Positions 36,233 through 45,614 of a stretch of DNA of 64,000 bases are shown here, piece after piece. A model generated the notes under the pieces. The model ran no database searches. It was not told the DNA's origin and saw only the letters and a program-made list of their open reading frames with translations. Every line of letters starts with the position of its first letter. Position 1 is the first letter of the stretch. Made by a program: the position numbers and the translations under genes. This stretch comes from CAMCXT01 sp046302715 (GTDB lineage Bacteria > Bacteroidota > Bacteroidia > M30B66): contig JBKCHQ010000106.1 of the NCBI GenBank assembly GCA_046302715.1, positions 1 to 64,000 on the forward strand, in the 5' to 3' direction.

Positions 36233-36688
36233 ATGTTCGTCAAACGCTACTCCATCTTACCTATAGCTTTTTTATGGCACTTTGCCATGCCTGTTGCTGC
36301 TCAACAACCCAATGTTAAGCCCGTATCGTCTAAAGAAACTACTAAAGGCGAGGTTAAGGTTATTATGGACACCAAAATTGCGTCTGCGATTAGTCGCCTT
36401 CGAAAAGGAACTAAAACTACACGTGAAACGATAGATGGATATCGGGTACAGATTTTTAGTATGTCGGGAAACGATGCCCGCAATGAGGCGGAGCGTGTTA
36501 AAAAAGACTTCGACAAAAGGTTTCCCGATGTCCGATCAAATTTAACGTATCTGCAACCAAATTTTAAAATCCGATGCGGTGATTTTCGAACCAAAGCTGA
36601 GGCAAAGGGTTTTATCAATGATATTTCCCGCTACTACCCCGGGGCTTACATTGTTCGCGATAAAATTAAGGTCATTACCCTCGACTGA
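36233..36688 (+). CDS. SPOR-domain protein
   Basis: From the ATG at 36233 the protein has 151 residues with a signal peptide (RYSILPIAFLWHFAMPVAAQ). The C-terminal 75 residues form a SPOR domain: GYRVQIFSMSGNDARNEAER, then FKIRCGDFRTKAEAKGFIND and the closing YIVRDKIKVI. SPOR domains bind denuded peptidoglycan, often at division sites. The middle region (MDTKIASAISRLRKGTKTT) is basic. A start at 36203 would put ten residues before the signal and overlap the promoter element. It converges on infB with stops in contact. Confidence 0.83.
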   Translation: MFVKRYSILPIAFLWHFAMPVAAQQPNVKPVSSKETTKGEVKVIMDTKIASAISRLRKGTKTTRETIDGYRVQIFSMSGNDARNEAERVKKDFDKRFPDVRSNLTYLQPNFKIRCGDFRTKAEAKGFINDISRYYPGAYIVRDKIKVITLD

Positions 36689-39487
36689 TTAAAGTTTTCG
36701 TTTAATCTCAACAATATCGTAACCTTCGATAATGTCTCCAACTTTCAAATCATTAAAGTTGTTGATGTTTAAACCGCATTCATACCCGGTAGCCACTTCT
36801 TTGACATCGTCTTTGAAGCGCTTAAGCGAACCTAAATCGCCCGAATACACAACGATGCCGTCGCGAATCAACCTTATTTTTGTGTTACGGGTAATCTTGC
36901 CATCCAATACATAGCAGCCGGCCACAGTGCCTACTCGCGTAATCTTAAACACTTCACGTACTTCTACATTACAAACTACTTTCTCCTCAAATTCAGGAGC
37001 AAGCATTCCCTCCATAGCCGCTTTCACCTCTTCAATTGCATTGTAAATGATGGAGTAAAAACGCATGTCAATCTCTTCGTTTTCTGCTAATCTTCTGGCA
37101 CTGGCCGATGGTCGAACTTGAAATCCAACAATAATGGCGTTTGAAGCAGAAGCCAATAGCACGTCGCTTTCCGTTACCTGTCCCACCGATTTGTGAATGA
37201 TGTTAACTTGAATCTTTTCGGTCGACAGCTTCAATAATGAGTCTGAAAGGGCTTCAACGGATCCGTCAACGTCGCCTTTAACGATTATGTTAAGCTCCTT
37301 AAAGTCGCCAATGGCAATACGGCGACCAATTTCGTCCAAAGTGATGTGTTTTTGAGTACGAATACCTTGCTCTCTTTGAAGTTGCTGGCGTTTATTAGCA
37401 ATTTCACGAGCCTCACGTTCGTCGGCCATCACGTTAAATTTATCGCCAGATGAAGGTGCTCCACTCAAGCCAAGCATTTGTGCTGCTTGTGATGGACCTG
37501 CTTCACGAATGGGCGCACCACGTTCGTTAAATAAAGCTTTAACCCTTCCGCTATGAGGCCCCGCCAGTACAACATCGCCAACACGTAGCGTCCCGGCGGT
37601 AACGAGCACTGTACTCACATATCCACGTCCTTTGTCAAGCTCCGATTCGATTACACTTCCTGTTGCACGTTTGTTCGGATTGGCTTTTAGGTCGAGTATT
37701 TCTGCTTCCAATAAAACCTTTTCGAGCAGCATATCCACATTTTTACCTTGTTTGGCTGAAATTTCTTGCACTTGATATTTTCCGCCCCAATCTTCAACCA
37801 AAATATTCATTGCAGCAAGCTGCTCGCGTATCTTATCAGGATTAGCTCCCGGTTTATCAATTTTGTTAATAGCAAAGACGATCGGAACTTGGGCAGCTTG
37901 AGCGTGATTAATAGCTTCTATCGTTTGAGGCATAACGCTGTCGTCGGCAGCTACCACAATAATGGCTACGTCAGTTACCTGTGCACCGCGTGCACGCATG
38001 GCAGTAAAGGCTTCGTGGCCCGGAGTATCAAGGAATGTAATTTTCTTTCCATTCTCCATGGTTACGTTGTAGGCTCCGATGTGCTGTGTAATTCCCCCAG
38101 CTTCGCCGGCAATTACATTTGCCTTTCTAACATAGTCAAGCAAAGAGGTTTTTCCATGGTCAACATGCCCCATCACCGTTACAATTGGCGGACGTGCGAT
38201 TAAATCGCCTTCATCTTCTTCATCGTCTTTAATGGCTTCCTGCACTTCAACACTCACAAATTCAACCTTATACCCAAACTCGTCAGCAACAATGGTCAAT
38301 GTTTCTGCATCTAGGCGCTGGTTGATGGACACAAATAATCCAAGCGACATACAGGTCGAAATAATTTCGTTTACCTGAACATTCATCATCTTAGCCAATT
38401 CATTCGCCGTTACGAACTCTGTTACTTTGATTACTTTATCAAGATTTTCCAGCTCAGCCTCTTCCTGTGCAGCCTTATAATCTTCTCGCTTCTGCTTACG
38501 GTATTTTGCCGATTTTGACTTTTGCTTGCCTTGACTCAAACGAGCCAGTGTTTCTTTAATTTGTTTTTGAACTTCTTCTTCGGTTAGCTGAACTTTTGGC
38601 TGCGCTCCAGGTCTATTATGTTGAGGCCGCTGTTTCTGTCCTTGATCCCCTCTTTGCTGAAAATTACCTGATGGCGAACTCACCGCTGCCGGATTGGCCT
38701 CGATGCGTTTTCTCTTTTTCTTGCCGTCACCACCTTGATTTTGAGGAGCAGAAGAAGAGGCAACAGGCTTTTTCTGAGGTGTGGGTTGAAGTTCAATTCG
38801 TCCCAGAATGGTTGGGCCTTCCAGTTTTTTACGTTCTAATCGGAACGGTTCATCATCAGGCTTAGGCTCACTTTCGACTACAGGCTCTGTAGGTGGTATT
38901 GGTTCAACAGGAATTGTATCTGCCGAAACTTCAGTGATATCAGGTATTTGGGGTGTTTCTTTTTTTTCTTCTTGGGTATCCTCTTTTTTAACTTCCTCTT
39001 TCTTTTTCGATTTACCCTTGCCAATCGTAGATAAATCAATACTACCCAGTACTTTTACAGATGGCCCCTCAGGCGTTTCGGCTTTAAATACTTCGGGCTC
39101 TTCTTTGGCTGCAACGGGTTCGGGCTCAGGTGCTGGAACTTCTGCTTTTTTTCTTTCGGGTTGCGGAGGCGCTAAATTTTTAACCAGAACTTCAGGTTCA
39201 GGCTCTGCTTCAGGCTCCTCACTTTTTCCTGAATTCTGTCCCGCAATCTCGGCCGCAAGTCCTTCTCTTTTGAGTCTGTTTTGAAGTATCTTTTTTGATT
39301 CTTCCTTAACATCCTTCTCAGAACCATATGCCTTCATCAGTAGGGCATACATATCATCCGTAATTTTTGAATTACGGTTAATATCATCAAACCCTTTGGA
39401 TGTAAGGAAATCAATAACGGTTTGTACCCCAACGTTTAACTCGGTGGCAACTTTGCTTATTCTTTTTACTGCTGATGGTTCTGACAT
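36689..39487 (-). CDS. infB: Translation initiation factor IF-2
   Basis: A 932-residue initiation factor. The IF2-N helix domain at the start ([23 protein letters not shown]) is followed by a long Pro/Glu/Lys-rich linker (about 90-330), a second IF2-N segment ([18 protein letters not shown]), and the GTPase with [31 protein letters not shown] and [12 protein letters not shown]. Domains II to IV follow, ending in [11 protein letters not shown]. It brings initiator tRNA to the ribosome. Third gene of rimP-nusA-infB. Confidence 0.97.
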   Translation of the reverse strand: MSEPSAVKRISKVATELNVGVQTVIDFLTSKGFDDINRNSKITDDMYALLMKAYGSEKDVKEESKKILQNRLKREGLAAEIAGQNSGKSEEPEAEPEPEVLVKNLAPPQPERKKAEVPAPEPEPVAAKEEPEVFKAETPEGPSVKVLGSIDLSTIGKGKSKKKEEVKKEDTQEEKKETPQIPDITEVSADTIPVEPIPPTEPVVESEPKPDDEPFRLERKKLEGPTILGRIELQPTPQKKPVASSSAPQNQGGDGKKKRKRIEANPAAVSSPSGNFQQRGDQGQKQRPQHNRPGAQPKVQLTEEEVQKQIKETLARLSQGKQKSKSAKYRKQKREDYKAAQEEAELENLDKVIKVTEFVTANELAKMMNVQVNEIISTCMSLGLFVSINQRLDAETLTIVADEFGYKVEFVSVEVQEAIKDDEEDEGDLIARPPIVTVMGHVDHGKTSLLDYVRKANVIAGEAGGITQHIGAYNVTMENGKKITFLDTPGHEAFTAMRARGAQVTDVAIIVVAADDSVMPQTIEAINHAQAAQVPIVFAINKIDKPGANPDKIREQLAAMNILVEDWGGKYQVQEISAKQGKNVDMLLEKVLLEAEILDLKANPNKRATGSVIESELDKGRGYVSTVLVTAGTLRVGDVVLAGPHSGRVKALFNERGAPIREAGPSQAAQMLGLSGAPSSGDKFNVMADEREAREIANKRQQLQREQGIRTQKHITLDEIGRRIAIGDFKELNIIVKGDVDGSVEALSDSLLKLSTEKIQVNIIHKSVGQVTESDVLLASASNAIIVGFQVRPSASARRLAENEEIDMRFYSIIYNAIEEVKAAMEGMLAPEFEEKVVCNVEVREVFKITRVGTVAGCYVLDGKITRNTKIRLIRDGIVVYSGDLGSLKRFKDDVKEVATGYECGLNINNFNDLKVGDIIEGYDIVEIKRKL

Positions 39488-39520
39488 CCGAAAAAATTTA
39501 TGAACGTTAATCCCTTTTCA

Positions 39521-40756
39521 TTATTCAAACTCTGCTTTAAGGATTTTCATTACCTCCTTAATGGTCTCTTCTTCTAAATCCGTGCGTTTAACCAGATCAT
39601 CAACGGGCAATTCCAAAACACTTTTAGCGGTGTCGCATCCAATGTTTTTTAATTCGTCGATAATCCAACCGTCAATTTCGTCTGCAAATTCATCCAGATC
39701 AACGTCTTCAGAATCAATCTCTGAATCACGGTAAACGTCAATTTCATACCCGGTAAGTTTACTGGCTAAGCGAATATTCAATCCGCCCTTACCAATAGCA
39801 AGAGATACTTGATCGGGTTTGAGATATACTTCGGCTCTTTTAGATTCCTCGTCTAATTTGATTGAGGTGATTTTTGCCGGACTCAGTGCACGGGTTATGT
39901 ATAGTGTATTGTTATTGGTAAAGTTTATTACGTCAATGTTTTCATTTCGCAACTCACGCACAATACCGTGTATGCGCGATCCTTTCATACCCACACAGGC
40001 ACCCACAGGGTCGATGCGATCGTCGTAAGATTCAACGGCAACTTTTGCTCTAACGCCGGGTTCGCGAACAATGTTTTTAATGGTGATAAGGCCATCAAAT
40101 ACTTCGGGAACTTCTTGTTCGAAAAGTTTTTCCAAAAAGCTAGGAGCCGTTCTGGAAAGGATGATTTGCGGATTATTGTTACGCATTTCAACCCGAAGTA
40201 CTACAGCTCGGGTGCTTTCCCCTTTTTTATAGAAATCGCTTGGTATCTGTTCCGTTTTGGGGATGATGAGCTCATTACCATCTTCATCCAAAATGAGCAC
40301 TTCTTTTTTCCACACCTGATATATTTCGCCGGTAACTATCTCTCCCATGCGATCTTTATATTTTCGGTACACCGAGTCTTTTTCGAGTTCGGTGATACGC
40401 GCCACTAAATTTTGACGGAAAGCTAAAACGGCCCGACGCCCAAAATCGTTTAGATGTACTTCTTCCGAAACCTCTTCGCCCACCTCAAAATCAGGTTCAA
40501 TACGCACGGCTTCTGCATAAGCAATTTGTTTGTTTTCGTCTTCTACCTCACCGTCGTTCACAATTTCGCGATTTCGCCAAACTTCAAGATCGCCTTTATC
40601 AATATTAATAATAATGTCGAAATTCTCGTCGGATCCGTATTTCTTTATAATCATATTACGGAATACATCCTCCAGAATGCCCATCATGGTAGGCCTGTCA
40701 ATGTTCTTGAATTCTTTAAATTCAGCAAACGATTCGATTAATGCCGCGTGTTCCAT
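39521..40756 (-). CDS. nusA: Transcription termination/antitermination factor NusA
   Basis: The 411-residue protein has the NusA N-terminal domain (1-125), an S1 domain (GEIVTGEIYQVWKKEVLILDEDG), two KH domains (RIDPVGACVGMKGSRIHGIV and QVSLAIGKGGLNIRLASKL) and a short C-terminal acidic/helix-hairpin segment (IDELKNIGCDTAKSVLELP). It binds RNA polymerase and modulates pausing, termination and antitermination, with NusB encoded elsewhere in this window. It lies between rimP and infB. Confidence 0.97.
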   Translation of the reverse strand: MEHAALIESFAEFKEFKNIDRPTMMGILEDVFRNMIIKKYGSDENFDIIINIDKGDLEVWRNREIVNDGEVEDENKQIAYAEAVRIEPDFEVGEEVSEEVHLNDFGRRAVLAFRQNLVARITELEKDSVYRKYKDRMGEIVTGEIYQVWKKEVLILDEDGNELIIPKTEQIPSDFYKKGESTRAVVLRVEMRNNNPQIILSRTAPSFLEKLFEQEVPEVFDGLITIKNIVREPGVRAKVAVESYDDRIDPVGACVGMKGSRIHGIVRELRNENIDVINFTNNNTLYITRALSPAKITSIKLDEESKRAEVYLKPDQVSLAIGKGGLNIRLASKLTGYEIDVYRDSEIDSEDVDLDEFADEIDGWIIDELKNIGCDTAKSVLELPVDDLVKRTDLEEETIKEVMKILKAEFE

Positions 40757-40770
40757 TATTCTCTTGTGTG

Positions 40771-41238
40771 TTAAATTTTTATTACCAATCGCGTTTCAGA
40801 GATCTCTTCCATTGAAAATTTAAGATGCTCGATTGCGTTGGCGGGTGATTTTATTGATTTTTTGTTTGATTTTTTAAATTTAGGTAAAAGCGTTACTTCC
40901 TGATCTGTAGCCGAGGTTAGTACTCCCGAATATTTCAGACCATTGGAAGTTTTAATCTCAACATCTTTACCCAAGTATTTTTGATATTGACGCAGAACCT
41001 TAAAAGGCTGTTCGATACCGGGCGAACTTACTTCAAGTTCGAAATCTTCAGCTTCGCGATCGAGCGAGTGTTCAATTTTACGACTCAGTGCCACACAGTC
41101 GCCAATGGCAACGTGCTGATCGTTGCCAATATGAACTAGAATTTTATTCGCAGCACTAACTTTTACCTCAATTAGATAATTATCAGTGTCCCGAAGAAAA
41201 TCTTCCGCCATTTTTTGTATTAACTGCTTGTTAATCAT
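40771..41238 (-). CDS. rimP: Ribosome maturation factor RimP
   Basis: From the ATG at 41238 the protein has 155 residues: MINKQLIQKMAEDFLRD, then IEVKVSAANKILVHIGND and the family's central IEHSLDREAEDFELEVSSPGIEQPFK. RimP helps assemble the 30S subunit. A longer reading from 41286 is unlikely, because a good promoter and a terminator-like hairpin lie over its first 16 codons. First gene of the rimP-nusA-infB operon, an order conserved in most bacteria. Confidence 0.94.
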   Translation of the reverse strand: MINKQLIQKMAEDFLRDTDNYLIEVKVSAANKILVHIGNDQHVAIGDCVALSRKIEHSLDREAEDFELEVSSPGIEQPFKVLRQYQKYLGKDVEIKTSNGLKYSGVLTSATDQEVTLLPKFKKSNKKSIKSPANAIEHLKFSMEEISETRLVIKI

Positions 41239-41246
41239 GTGTTCAA

Positions 41247-41271
41247 TAAAAAAAGGGACCACGTCCCTCTT
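41247..41271 (-). terminator. Attenuator-like hairpin in the rimP leader
   Basis: On the minus strand a nine-pair stem (AAGAGGGAC with GUCCCUUUU, one G-U) with a three-base loop is followed by a U run, ending nine bases before the rimP start codon. It lies downstream of the predicted promoter, so it is a leader terminator rather than the end of a gene. Confidence 0.65.
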
Positions 41272-41283
41272 CCAAAACCGCGG

Positions 41284-41313
41284 CAAAGTTAATACAAATT
41301 TTTAACGAACAAA
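41284..41313 (-). promoter_or_regulatory. Promoter of rimP-nusA-infB
   Basis: On the minus strand TTTG (41313-41310), 18 bases, then TAACTTTG (41291-41284) match the Bacteroidota consensus. Transcription should begin near 41279 and give a leader of about 40 bases containing the hairpin. Confidence 0.7.
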
Positions 41314-41402
41314 CATAAATAATCTAGTGTTAATGTTGAAGGCGGTAAAAATTAACGATGAAATTCAAAAAATGTTAGTCCAACATTCAATTCAAGTTTG
41401 TT

Positions 41403-41410
41403 TATATTTG
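41403..41410 (+). promoter_or_regulatory. -7 promoter element of the exb-tonB operon
   Basis: TATATTTG fits TAnnTTTG and lies 49 bases before the exbB ATG. No clear TTTG is seen at the standard distance upstream. Confidence 0.5.
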
Positions 41411-41459
41411 CCTCCCTTAAAGAACGAAAATTCACAAAACTCAAAACCTCTATTTCCCC

Positions 41460-42275
41460 ATGAGCAACAATTCAAAATCAGCATCAAGTGGTCTGGGTAG
41501 CATTTTTGCTACTTCGGTAATTCTAATTTCAATCATCGTTTGTTGGATAGTGTTTAAATACATTATGGGCGATGCATCACACTTTGAAGGTGGGGATGCA
41601 GAACTTGGTCACCCCAAGCCCGGAGATATCCTCGGTATTGTTTACAAAGGTGGTTTTATTGTACCTATATTAATGTCGATAGTGCTTATTATCATCGCTT
41701 TTTCGATTGAGCGTTTTATAACCATTCTTAAAGCTAAGGGGCGCGGTCGATTAAATGTGTTTATCCGCAACCTGCAGAACATGATCAACAATAATCAGAT
41801 TGAAACTGCTCTTGAAGAATGCGATAAACAAAAAGGTTCCTTGGCAAACGTAATGAAAGCAGGACTTCAACGTTATCGTATATTGCAAAACGACAGCACC
41901 ATGGATAAGGATCAGAAAGTGGTAGCTATGCAAAAAGAATTGGAAGAGGCAACGGCGCTCGAATTGCCAATGTTGTCCAAAAATTTAGTCATCATCTCTA
42001 CCTGTGCATCCATTGCAACTCTCGTTGGTCTTATTGGAACGGTATTGGGAATGATTAAAGCATTCTCGGCGCTCGCTCAGGCAGGCGCACCTGATGCAGT
42101 TGCTCTGGCAAACGGTATTTCTGAGGCCTTGATCAACACTGCTTTGGGGATTACAGGTTCAACAGTGGCCATCATCATGTATAACTATTTCACCACGCAG
42201 ATAGATGGTTTAACTTATAAAATTGACGAATCCGGTTTTTCGTTGGTACAAACATTTGCTTCACAATCAAAGTAA
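41460..42275 (+). CDS. exbB: ExbB/TolQ-type proton channel
   Basis: A 271-residue membrane protein of the MotA/TolQ/ExbB family. An N-terminal helix (FATSVILISIIVCWIVFKYI) is followed by a second (VPILMSIVLIIIAFSIERF), a cytoplasmic helical stretch, and the two channel helices VIISTCASIATLVGLIGTVLG and ALINTALGITGSTVAIIMYN. With ExbD it forms the proton-driven motor that energises TonB. First gene of an operon with two exbD genes and tonB. Confidence 0.93.
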   Translation: MSNNSKSASSGLGSIFATSVILISIIVCWIVFKYIMGDASHFEGGDAELGHPKPGDILGIVYKGGFIVPILMSIVLIIIAFSIERFITILKAKGRGRLNVFIRNLQNMINNNQIETALEECDKQKGSLANVMKAGLQRYRILQNDSTMDKDQKVVAMQKELEEATALELPMLSKNLVIISTCASIATLVGLIGTVLGMIKAFSALAQAGAPDAVALANGISEALINTALGITGSTVAIIMYNYFTTQIDGLTYKIDESGFSLVQTFASQSK

Positions 42276-42295
42276 GATAAACCAGATCTGAGGTT

Positions 42296-42913
42296 ATGCC
42301 AAAAATAAAAATGCCCAAGAACAGTCCGTCCATCGATATGACACCGATGGTGGACTTGGCGTTCCTGCTGGTGACCTTCTTCATGCTAATATCGCAATTT
42401 AGAGCCGAAGAGGCTGCGGTAATTGATATCCCCTCGTCTGTTTCAGACCTTAAAATCCCCGAAAAAGAGCTACTCATGATACTTGTTGATAAGCAAGACC
42501 GAGTATTCTTTAATCTTACTGGCCAGGAAGAACGAGTGGAGGTTTTGGAAAAAATGGGCAAGAAGTACGGAATCACATTTGATGAAAAGCAAAAGAAGGA
42601 GTTTTCAAATATGGCCTCGTTTGGAGTGCCTATGAAACAATTGCCCAGCTATCTAAATGCCAATTCAACCGAACGCAAAAAGCTCGCAGAAAAGTCGCAA
42701 GGAATTCCTTCGGATTCTTTGAAATGTGAGATTTGCGATTGGATTTACTATGCCCGTCGCGCTGCTCCCAAATTCAGGGTGGCCATTAAAGGCGATCAAA
42801 TTACGAGCTACCCGGTAGTGCGAAAAGTGATGGATTATTTGCAGGATGATAATATTGGTAAGGTTAACAAATTCAACCTTATAACCAATATGGAAACCGG
42901 TCCGTCAAATTAA
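42296..42913 (+). CDS. ExbD/TolR-type protein (first copy)
   Basis: A 205-residue ExbD homologue. The single helix near the start, with IDMTPMVDLAFLLVTFFML, carries the proton-relay Asp in MVDLAFL. A periplasmic domain follows, with a long insertion (about 85-150, KYGITFDEKQKKEF to IPSDSLKCEICDWIYYAR) that contains a C-x-x-C pair (CEIC), before the RVAIKGDQITSYPVV strand. Bacteroidota often have two ExbD proteins after one ExbB; their division of labour is not known. It is separated from exbB by 20 bases. Confidence 0.9.
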   Translation: MPKIKMPKNSPSIDMTPMVDLAFLLVTFFMLISQFRAEEAAVIDIPSSVSDLKIPEKELLMILVDKQDRVFFNLTGQEERVEVLEKMGKKYGITFDEKQKKEFSNMASFGVPMKQLPSYLNANSTERKKLAEKSQGIPSDSLKCEICDWIYYARRAAPKFRVAIKGDQITSYPVVRKVMDYLQDDNIGKVNKFNLITNMETGPSN

Positions 42914-42970
42914 TTTTGATTTTTATTGAACCTGATTTAAGGTTTTACATAACAGAAAAAAAACACCAAC

Positions 42971-43642
42971 ATGGCTGAATTAAATACCGACGATGGCGGG
43001 GGGGGTAAAAAGAAGCACGGGAAACAACGTGCGAAAAAATCATCAACCCGCATTGACATGACTCCAATGGTGGATTTAGGATTTCTTTTATTGACGTTCT
43101 TTATTCTTACCACCACCTTTAATAAACCGCAAGCCATGCAGTTAACCATGCCGAAGAAAATTAAGGATCCTTCGGAATTGGAAAACAGCAGTAAGGTTGA
43201 CGACGACCACACGCTTAACATACTTCTTACAAAAGATAATGTGGTGTATTGGTATTTTGGAATTGCCGATGCCAACAAAGGCGCTTTACCGGCATTAAAT
43301 AAAGTGTCGTATGGTCCAAATGGATTGCGTAAAGTTTTAATCGAGGAGAACAATAAAAGGCACCGAACTTACGATGAAATAGAAAAGCTTGAGAAGATGG
43401 TAGAAGACGGGAAATTACCTAAAGATTCGTTGAGCAAGAAGAAGACTGCTTTTTTTAATGATCCGAAGAGAAAAACCAGTGTCTTGACCGTATTGTTAAA
43501 ACCTGACAAAGACGCTAAGTATAAAAATATTGTGGATGCTTTAGACGAAATGGCTATTTGTAATATAGGTATTTATGCATTGCTTGAATCAAATCCCATT
43601 GAGGACCAAATGATAGCCAATGCCAATACATTCACCAAATAA
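42971..43642 (+). CDS. ExbD/TolR-type protein (second copy)
   Basis: A 223-residue ExbD homologue. A basic N-terminus (GGGKKKHGKQRAKKSS) precedes the helix RIDMTPMVDLGFLLLTFFIL with its relay Asp. The periplasmic part has LNILLTKDNVVYWYFGIA and a closing KYKNIVDALDEMAICNIGIYAL. It differs from the first copy mainly in the insertion and lacks the CxxC pair. It could form a heterodimer with it around the ExbB pore. Confidence 0.9.
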   Translation: MAELNTDDGGGGKKKHGKQRAKKSSTRIDMTPMVDLGFLLLTFFILTTTFNKPQAMQLTMPKKIKDPSELENSSKVDDDHTLNILLTKDNVVYWYFGIADANKGALPALNKVSYGPNGLRKVLIEENNKRHRTYDEIEKLEKMVEDGKLPKDSLSKKKTAFFNDPKRKTSVLTVLLKPDKDAKYKNIVDALDEMAICNIGIYALLESNPIEDQMIANANTFTK

Positions 43643-43654
43643 AAATTAGAAATT

Positions 43655-44452
43655 ATGGCAGAGCAATTAACACTCAAAGACTTCGATGAGATTGTCTTTG
43701 AAAAACGTAACCAAGAGTACGGTGCTTATGAGCTGCGTAAGCGCTACAATAAGCGGATGAATATTGCATTTGCAATATCTTTGGCTGTCTTTTTATTTGC
43801 AGTAAGTTTACCCACAATTCTAGATAAACTCAATGAGTTGACTAAAGAAAATATTAAAGTTCAGGAAGTGGATTTAAAACTGGCCGATCCGCCACCATTG
43901 GATAAAGACGAGCCACCACCACCACCACCACCACCAGAGCCGCCGCCACCGGTTCAGGAAACCATAAAGTTTACACCACCGGTAATTGTAGAAGAGGTGA
44001 AGGAGGAGGATATACCGCCCCCGCAAGAGGTTGCTAATGAAACTACGGTTGATGTAAAAACCCAAGAAGGCACAACGGATTTGGAAGTTTTGCCTGATGA
44101 AGGAGGCGGTGAGGATGAAGCCGGTTTGGGCGAACAGGAAATCTTTACTGTTGTAGAAAAGATGCCAGAGTTTGAAGGGGGTGAAGAGAAGTTGAGGGAA
44201 TTCTTGTCTAAGAACATTAAGTATCCTTCGATGGCCCGTGAAAATGGAATTTCAGGTACGGTTTATATAACATTCGTTGTTGAAGGCGATGGTAAGATTA
44301 CCGATGTTAAGTCGCTTCGTGGCTTGGGAGGTGGACTTACCGAGGAAGCTATCAGAGTGGTACGAATGATGCCTAATTGGACGGCAGGTAGGCAAAATGG
44401 CAAGCCTGTGCGTGTTCAGTTTACTTTACCGGTAAAATTCACCCTGCGTTAA
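43655..44452 (+). CDS. tonB: Energy transducer TonB
   Basis: A 265-residue TonB protein. A cytoplasmic N-terminus with DFDEIVFEKRNQEYGAYELRK is followed by one helix (IAFAISLAVFLFAVSLPTIL), a proline-rich spacer around residues 75-110 (two runs of prolines), an acidic stretch, and a C-terminal domain from about 180 (VEKMPEFEGGEEKL, then KYPSMARENGISGTVYITF and the final VRVQFTLPVKFTL). It spans the periplasm and drives TonB-dependent receptors. It ends 13 bases before the small membrane-protein gene. Confidence 0.94.
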   Translation: MAEQLTLKDFDEIVFEKRNQEYGAYELRKRYNKRMNIAFAISLAVFLFAVSLPTILDKLNELTKENIKVQEVDLKLADPPPLDKDEPPPPPPPPEPPPPVQETIKFTPPVIVEEVKEEDIPPPQEVANETTVDVKTQEGTTDLEVLPDEGGGEDEAGLGEQEIFTVVEKMPEFEGGEEKLREFLSKNIKYPSMARENGISGTVYITFVVEGDGKITDVKSLRGLGGGLTEEAIRVVRMMPNWTAGRQNGKPVRVQFTLPVKFTLR

Positions 44453-44465
44453 TTTTACCAGTGTT

Positions 44466-44669
44466 GTGCTAAAGCGAATTTTAATTGCGCTAAACCTCTT
44501 GATGATAAGTCTGTATTTCGTCATAGGTTTAGCGCTTTTTTTGTCAGACTTTGGCATGCACCTAATCAGTGGAACACAACGTTATATTTTGGCTTCTTTA
44601 ATCTGTTGCTACGGTATATTCAGAGTGTTTAAATTCATAAAAGGGCTTAAAGCCGATGATGTTGAATAA
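44466..44669 (+). CDS. Small membrane protein downstream of tonB
   Basis: A 67-residue protein starting at a GTG, with two hydrophobic helices (RILIALNLLMISLYFVIGLALFL and LILASLICCYGIFRVF-like end), and a short charged tail. The family is not known to me by name, though small proteins in this position follow tonB in related organisms. It lies between tonB and the PstS-like gene with 13 and 2 bases of spacing, so it belongs to the operon. Confidence 0.65.
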   Translation: MLKRILIALNLLMISLYFVIGLALFLSDFGMHLISGTQRYILASLICCYGIFRVFKFIKGLKADDVE

Positions 44670-44671
44670 TT

Positions 44672-45604
44672 ATGTTTCGTAATGTTTCAATTATAAGTAT
44701 TGCGCTGTTTTTGTACGGTTGTGGAACGGAAAGCCGGAAAATTGACGAAACTACCACACGCGGTAACATTTCTGTTGCGGTGGATGCCTCCTATCAAAAA
44801 TTAGTAGATGCTGAGCTGTTTGTATTTAAATCTTTGTATAAGTATGCGCAGGTAAAACCCGTTTATACCTCCGAAGGACGTGCACTCGAATTGTTGAAAA
44901 ACGATAGTGTTCGATTTGTGATCATGAGCAGAAAGTTAAATGAGCAGGAAAAAGTTTTTTTTAAGGAAAAAAGCAGAATCCCGAAAGAAACGCTTGTTGC
45001 CTTTGATGGTGTGGCATTTATATGCAATAAGAAAAACACCGATACTACGCTAAGTTATACAGAGATTAAAAATCTTTTTTCAGGAAAAATAAAACGTTGG
45101 AATGAGCTTGGCAGTGGTAGCAACGATTCGGTACTCTTGGTATTTGATTCGCATAAAAGCGGTAATGCACGGTATTTAAAAGATTATTTCAAATTAAATG
45201 AGTTCCCCGCCAATTGTTTCGCCGCCGATGACAATGCGCAGGTAATTAAATATGTAGAAGAGCATCCTGCCGCTATCGGAATATTAAGTTCGGGCCTCAT
45301 TGCGGATATGGACGATTCGTTATCGCAGCAATTTTTAGATAAAGTAAAAGTTATGGGGGTATCTTCTAAAGATGATCCTGAAGGCTTGAAAGGATTTATT
45401 CAACCTTATCAAGAATATATAGGGGATGGATCGTATCCCTTTAAACGTGAAATTTATATCGTAAACTGCGAAATTGGTACACGTCTTGGTACGGGGTTCG
45501 CGTCGTTTATCGCAAGTGATAAAGGACAGCGTATCATCTTAAAATCGGGCTTGCTTCCCGCAGTAACTCCGGTTCGATTTATTGAAGTTTCAAATGAATT
45601 TTAA
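44672..45604 (+). CDS. PstS-like substrate-binding lipoprotein
   Basis: A 310-residue lipoprotein (lipobox LYGC, Cys17) with the two-lobe fold of phosphate-binding PstS/PBP proteins: ISVAVDASYQKLVDAELFVF, the VKPVYTSEGRALELLKND strand, FDGVAFICNKKNTD, YTEIKNLFSGKIKRWNELG, and DSHKSGNARYLKDYF. These match the PBP-like domain of Bacteroidota PstS homologues. No pstCAB genes are near, so the ligand and the use are open; its position after tonB suggests work with a TonB-dependent transporter or sensing. Confidence 0.82.
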   Translation: MFRNVSIISIALFLYGCGTESRKIDETTTRGNISVAVDASYQKLVDAELFVFKSLYKYAQVKPVYTSEGRALELLKNDSVRFVIMSRKLNEQEKVFFKEKSRIPKETLVAFDGVAFICNKKNTDTTLSYTEIKNLFSGKIKRWNELGSGSNDSVLLVFDSHKSGNARYLKDYFKLNEFPANCFAADDNAQVIKYVEEHPAAIGILSSGLIADMDDSLSQQFLDKVKVMGVSSKDDPEGLKGFIQPYQEYIGDGSYPFKREIYIVNCEIGTRLGTGFASFIASDKGQRIILKSGLLPAVTPVRFIEVSNEF

Positions 45605-45614
45605 AATACAAAGT

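Noticed and set aside
37766..38203. Plus-strand ORF of 145 residues inside infB
   Set aside because: Antisense shadow of the GTPase domain of IF-2; no motif of its own.
38808..39284. Plus-strand ORF of 158 residues, rich in Ser and Gly
   Set aside because: It is the antisense of the Pro/Glu/Lys-rich linker of infB; the low-complexity composition follows from that.
39968..40408. Plus-strand ORF of 146 residues inside nusA
   Set aside because: Antisense to the S1/KH region of NusA; no domain and no promoter.
42914..42970. Hairpin between the two exbD genes as a terminator
   Set aside because: The stem (AACCT with AGGTT) is only five pairs and has no T run of length; it would not end transcription of the operon.
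43900..43960. CCACCA-type repeat in tonB as a microsatellite or phase-variable tract
   Set aside because: It encodes the normal proline-rich spacer of TonB; the repeat is short, and length changes by whole codons would keep the frame.
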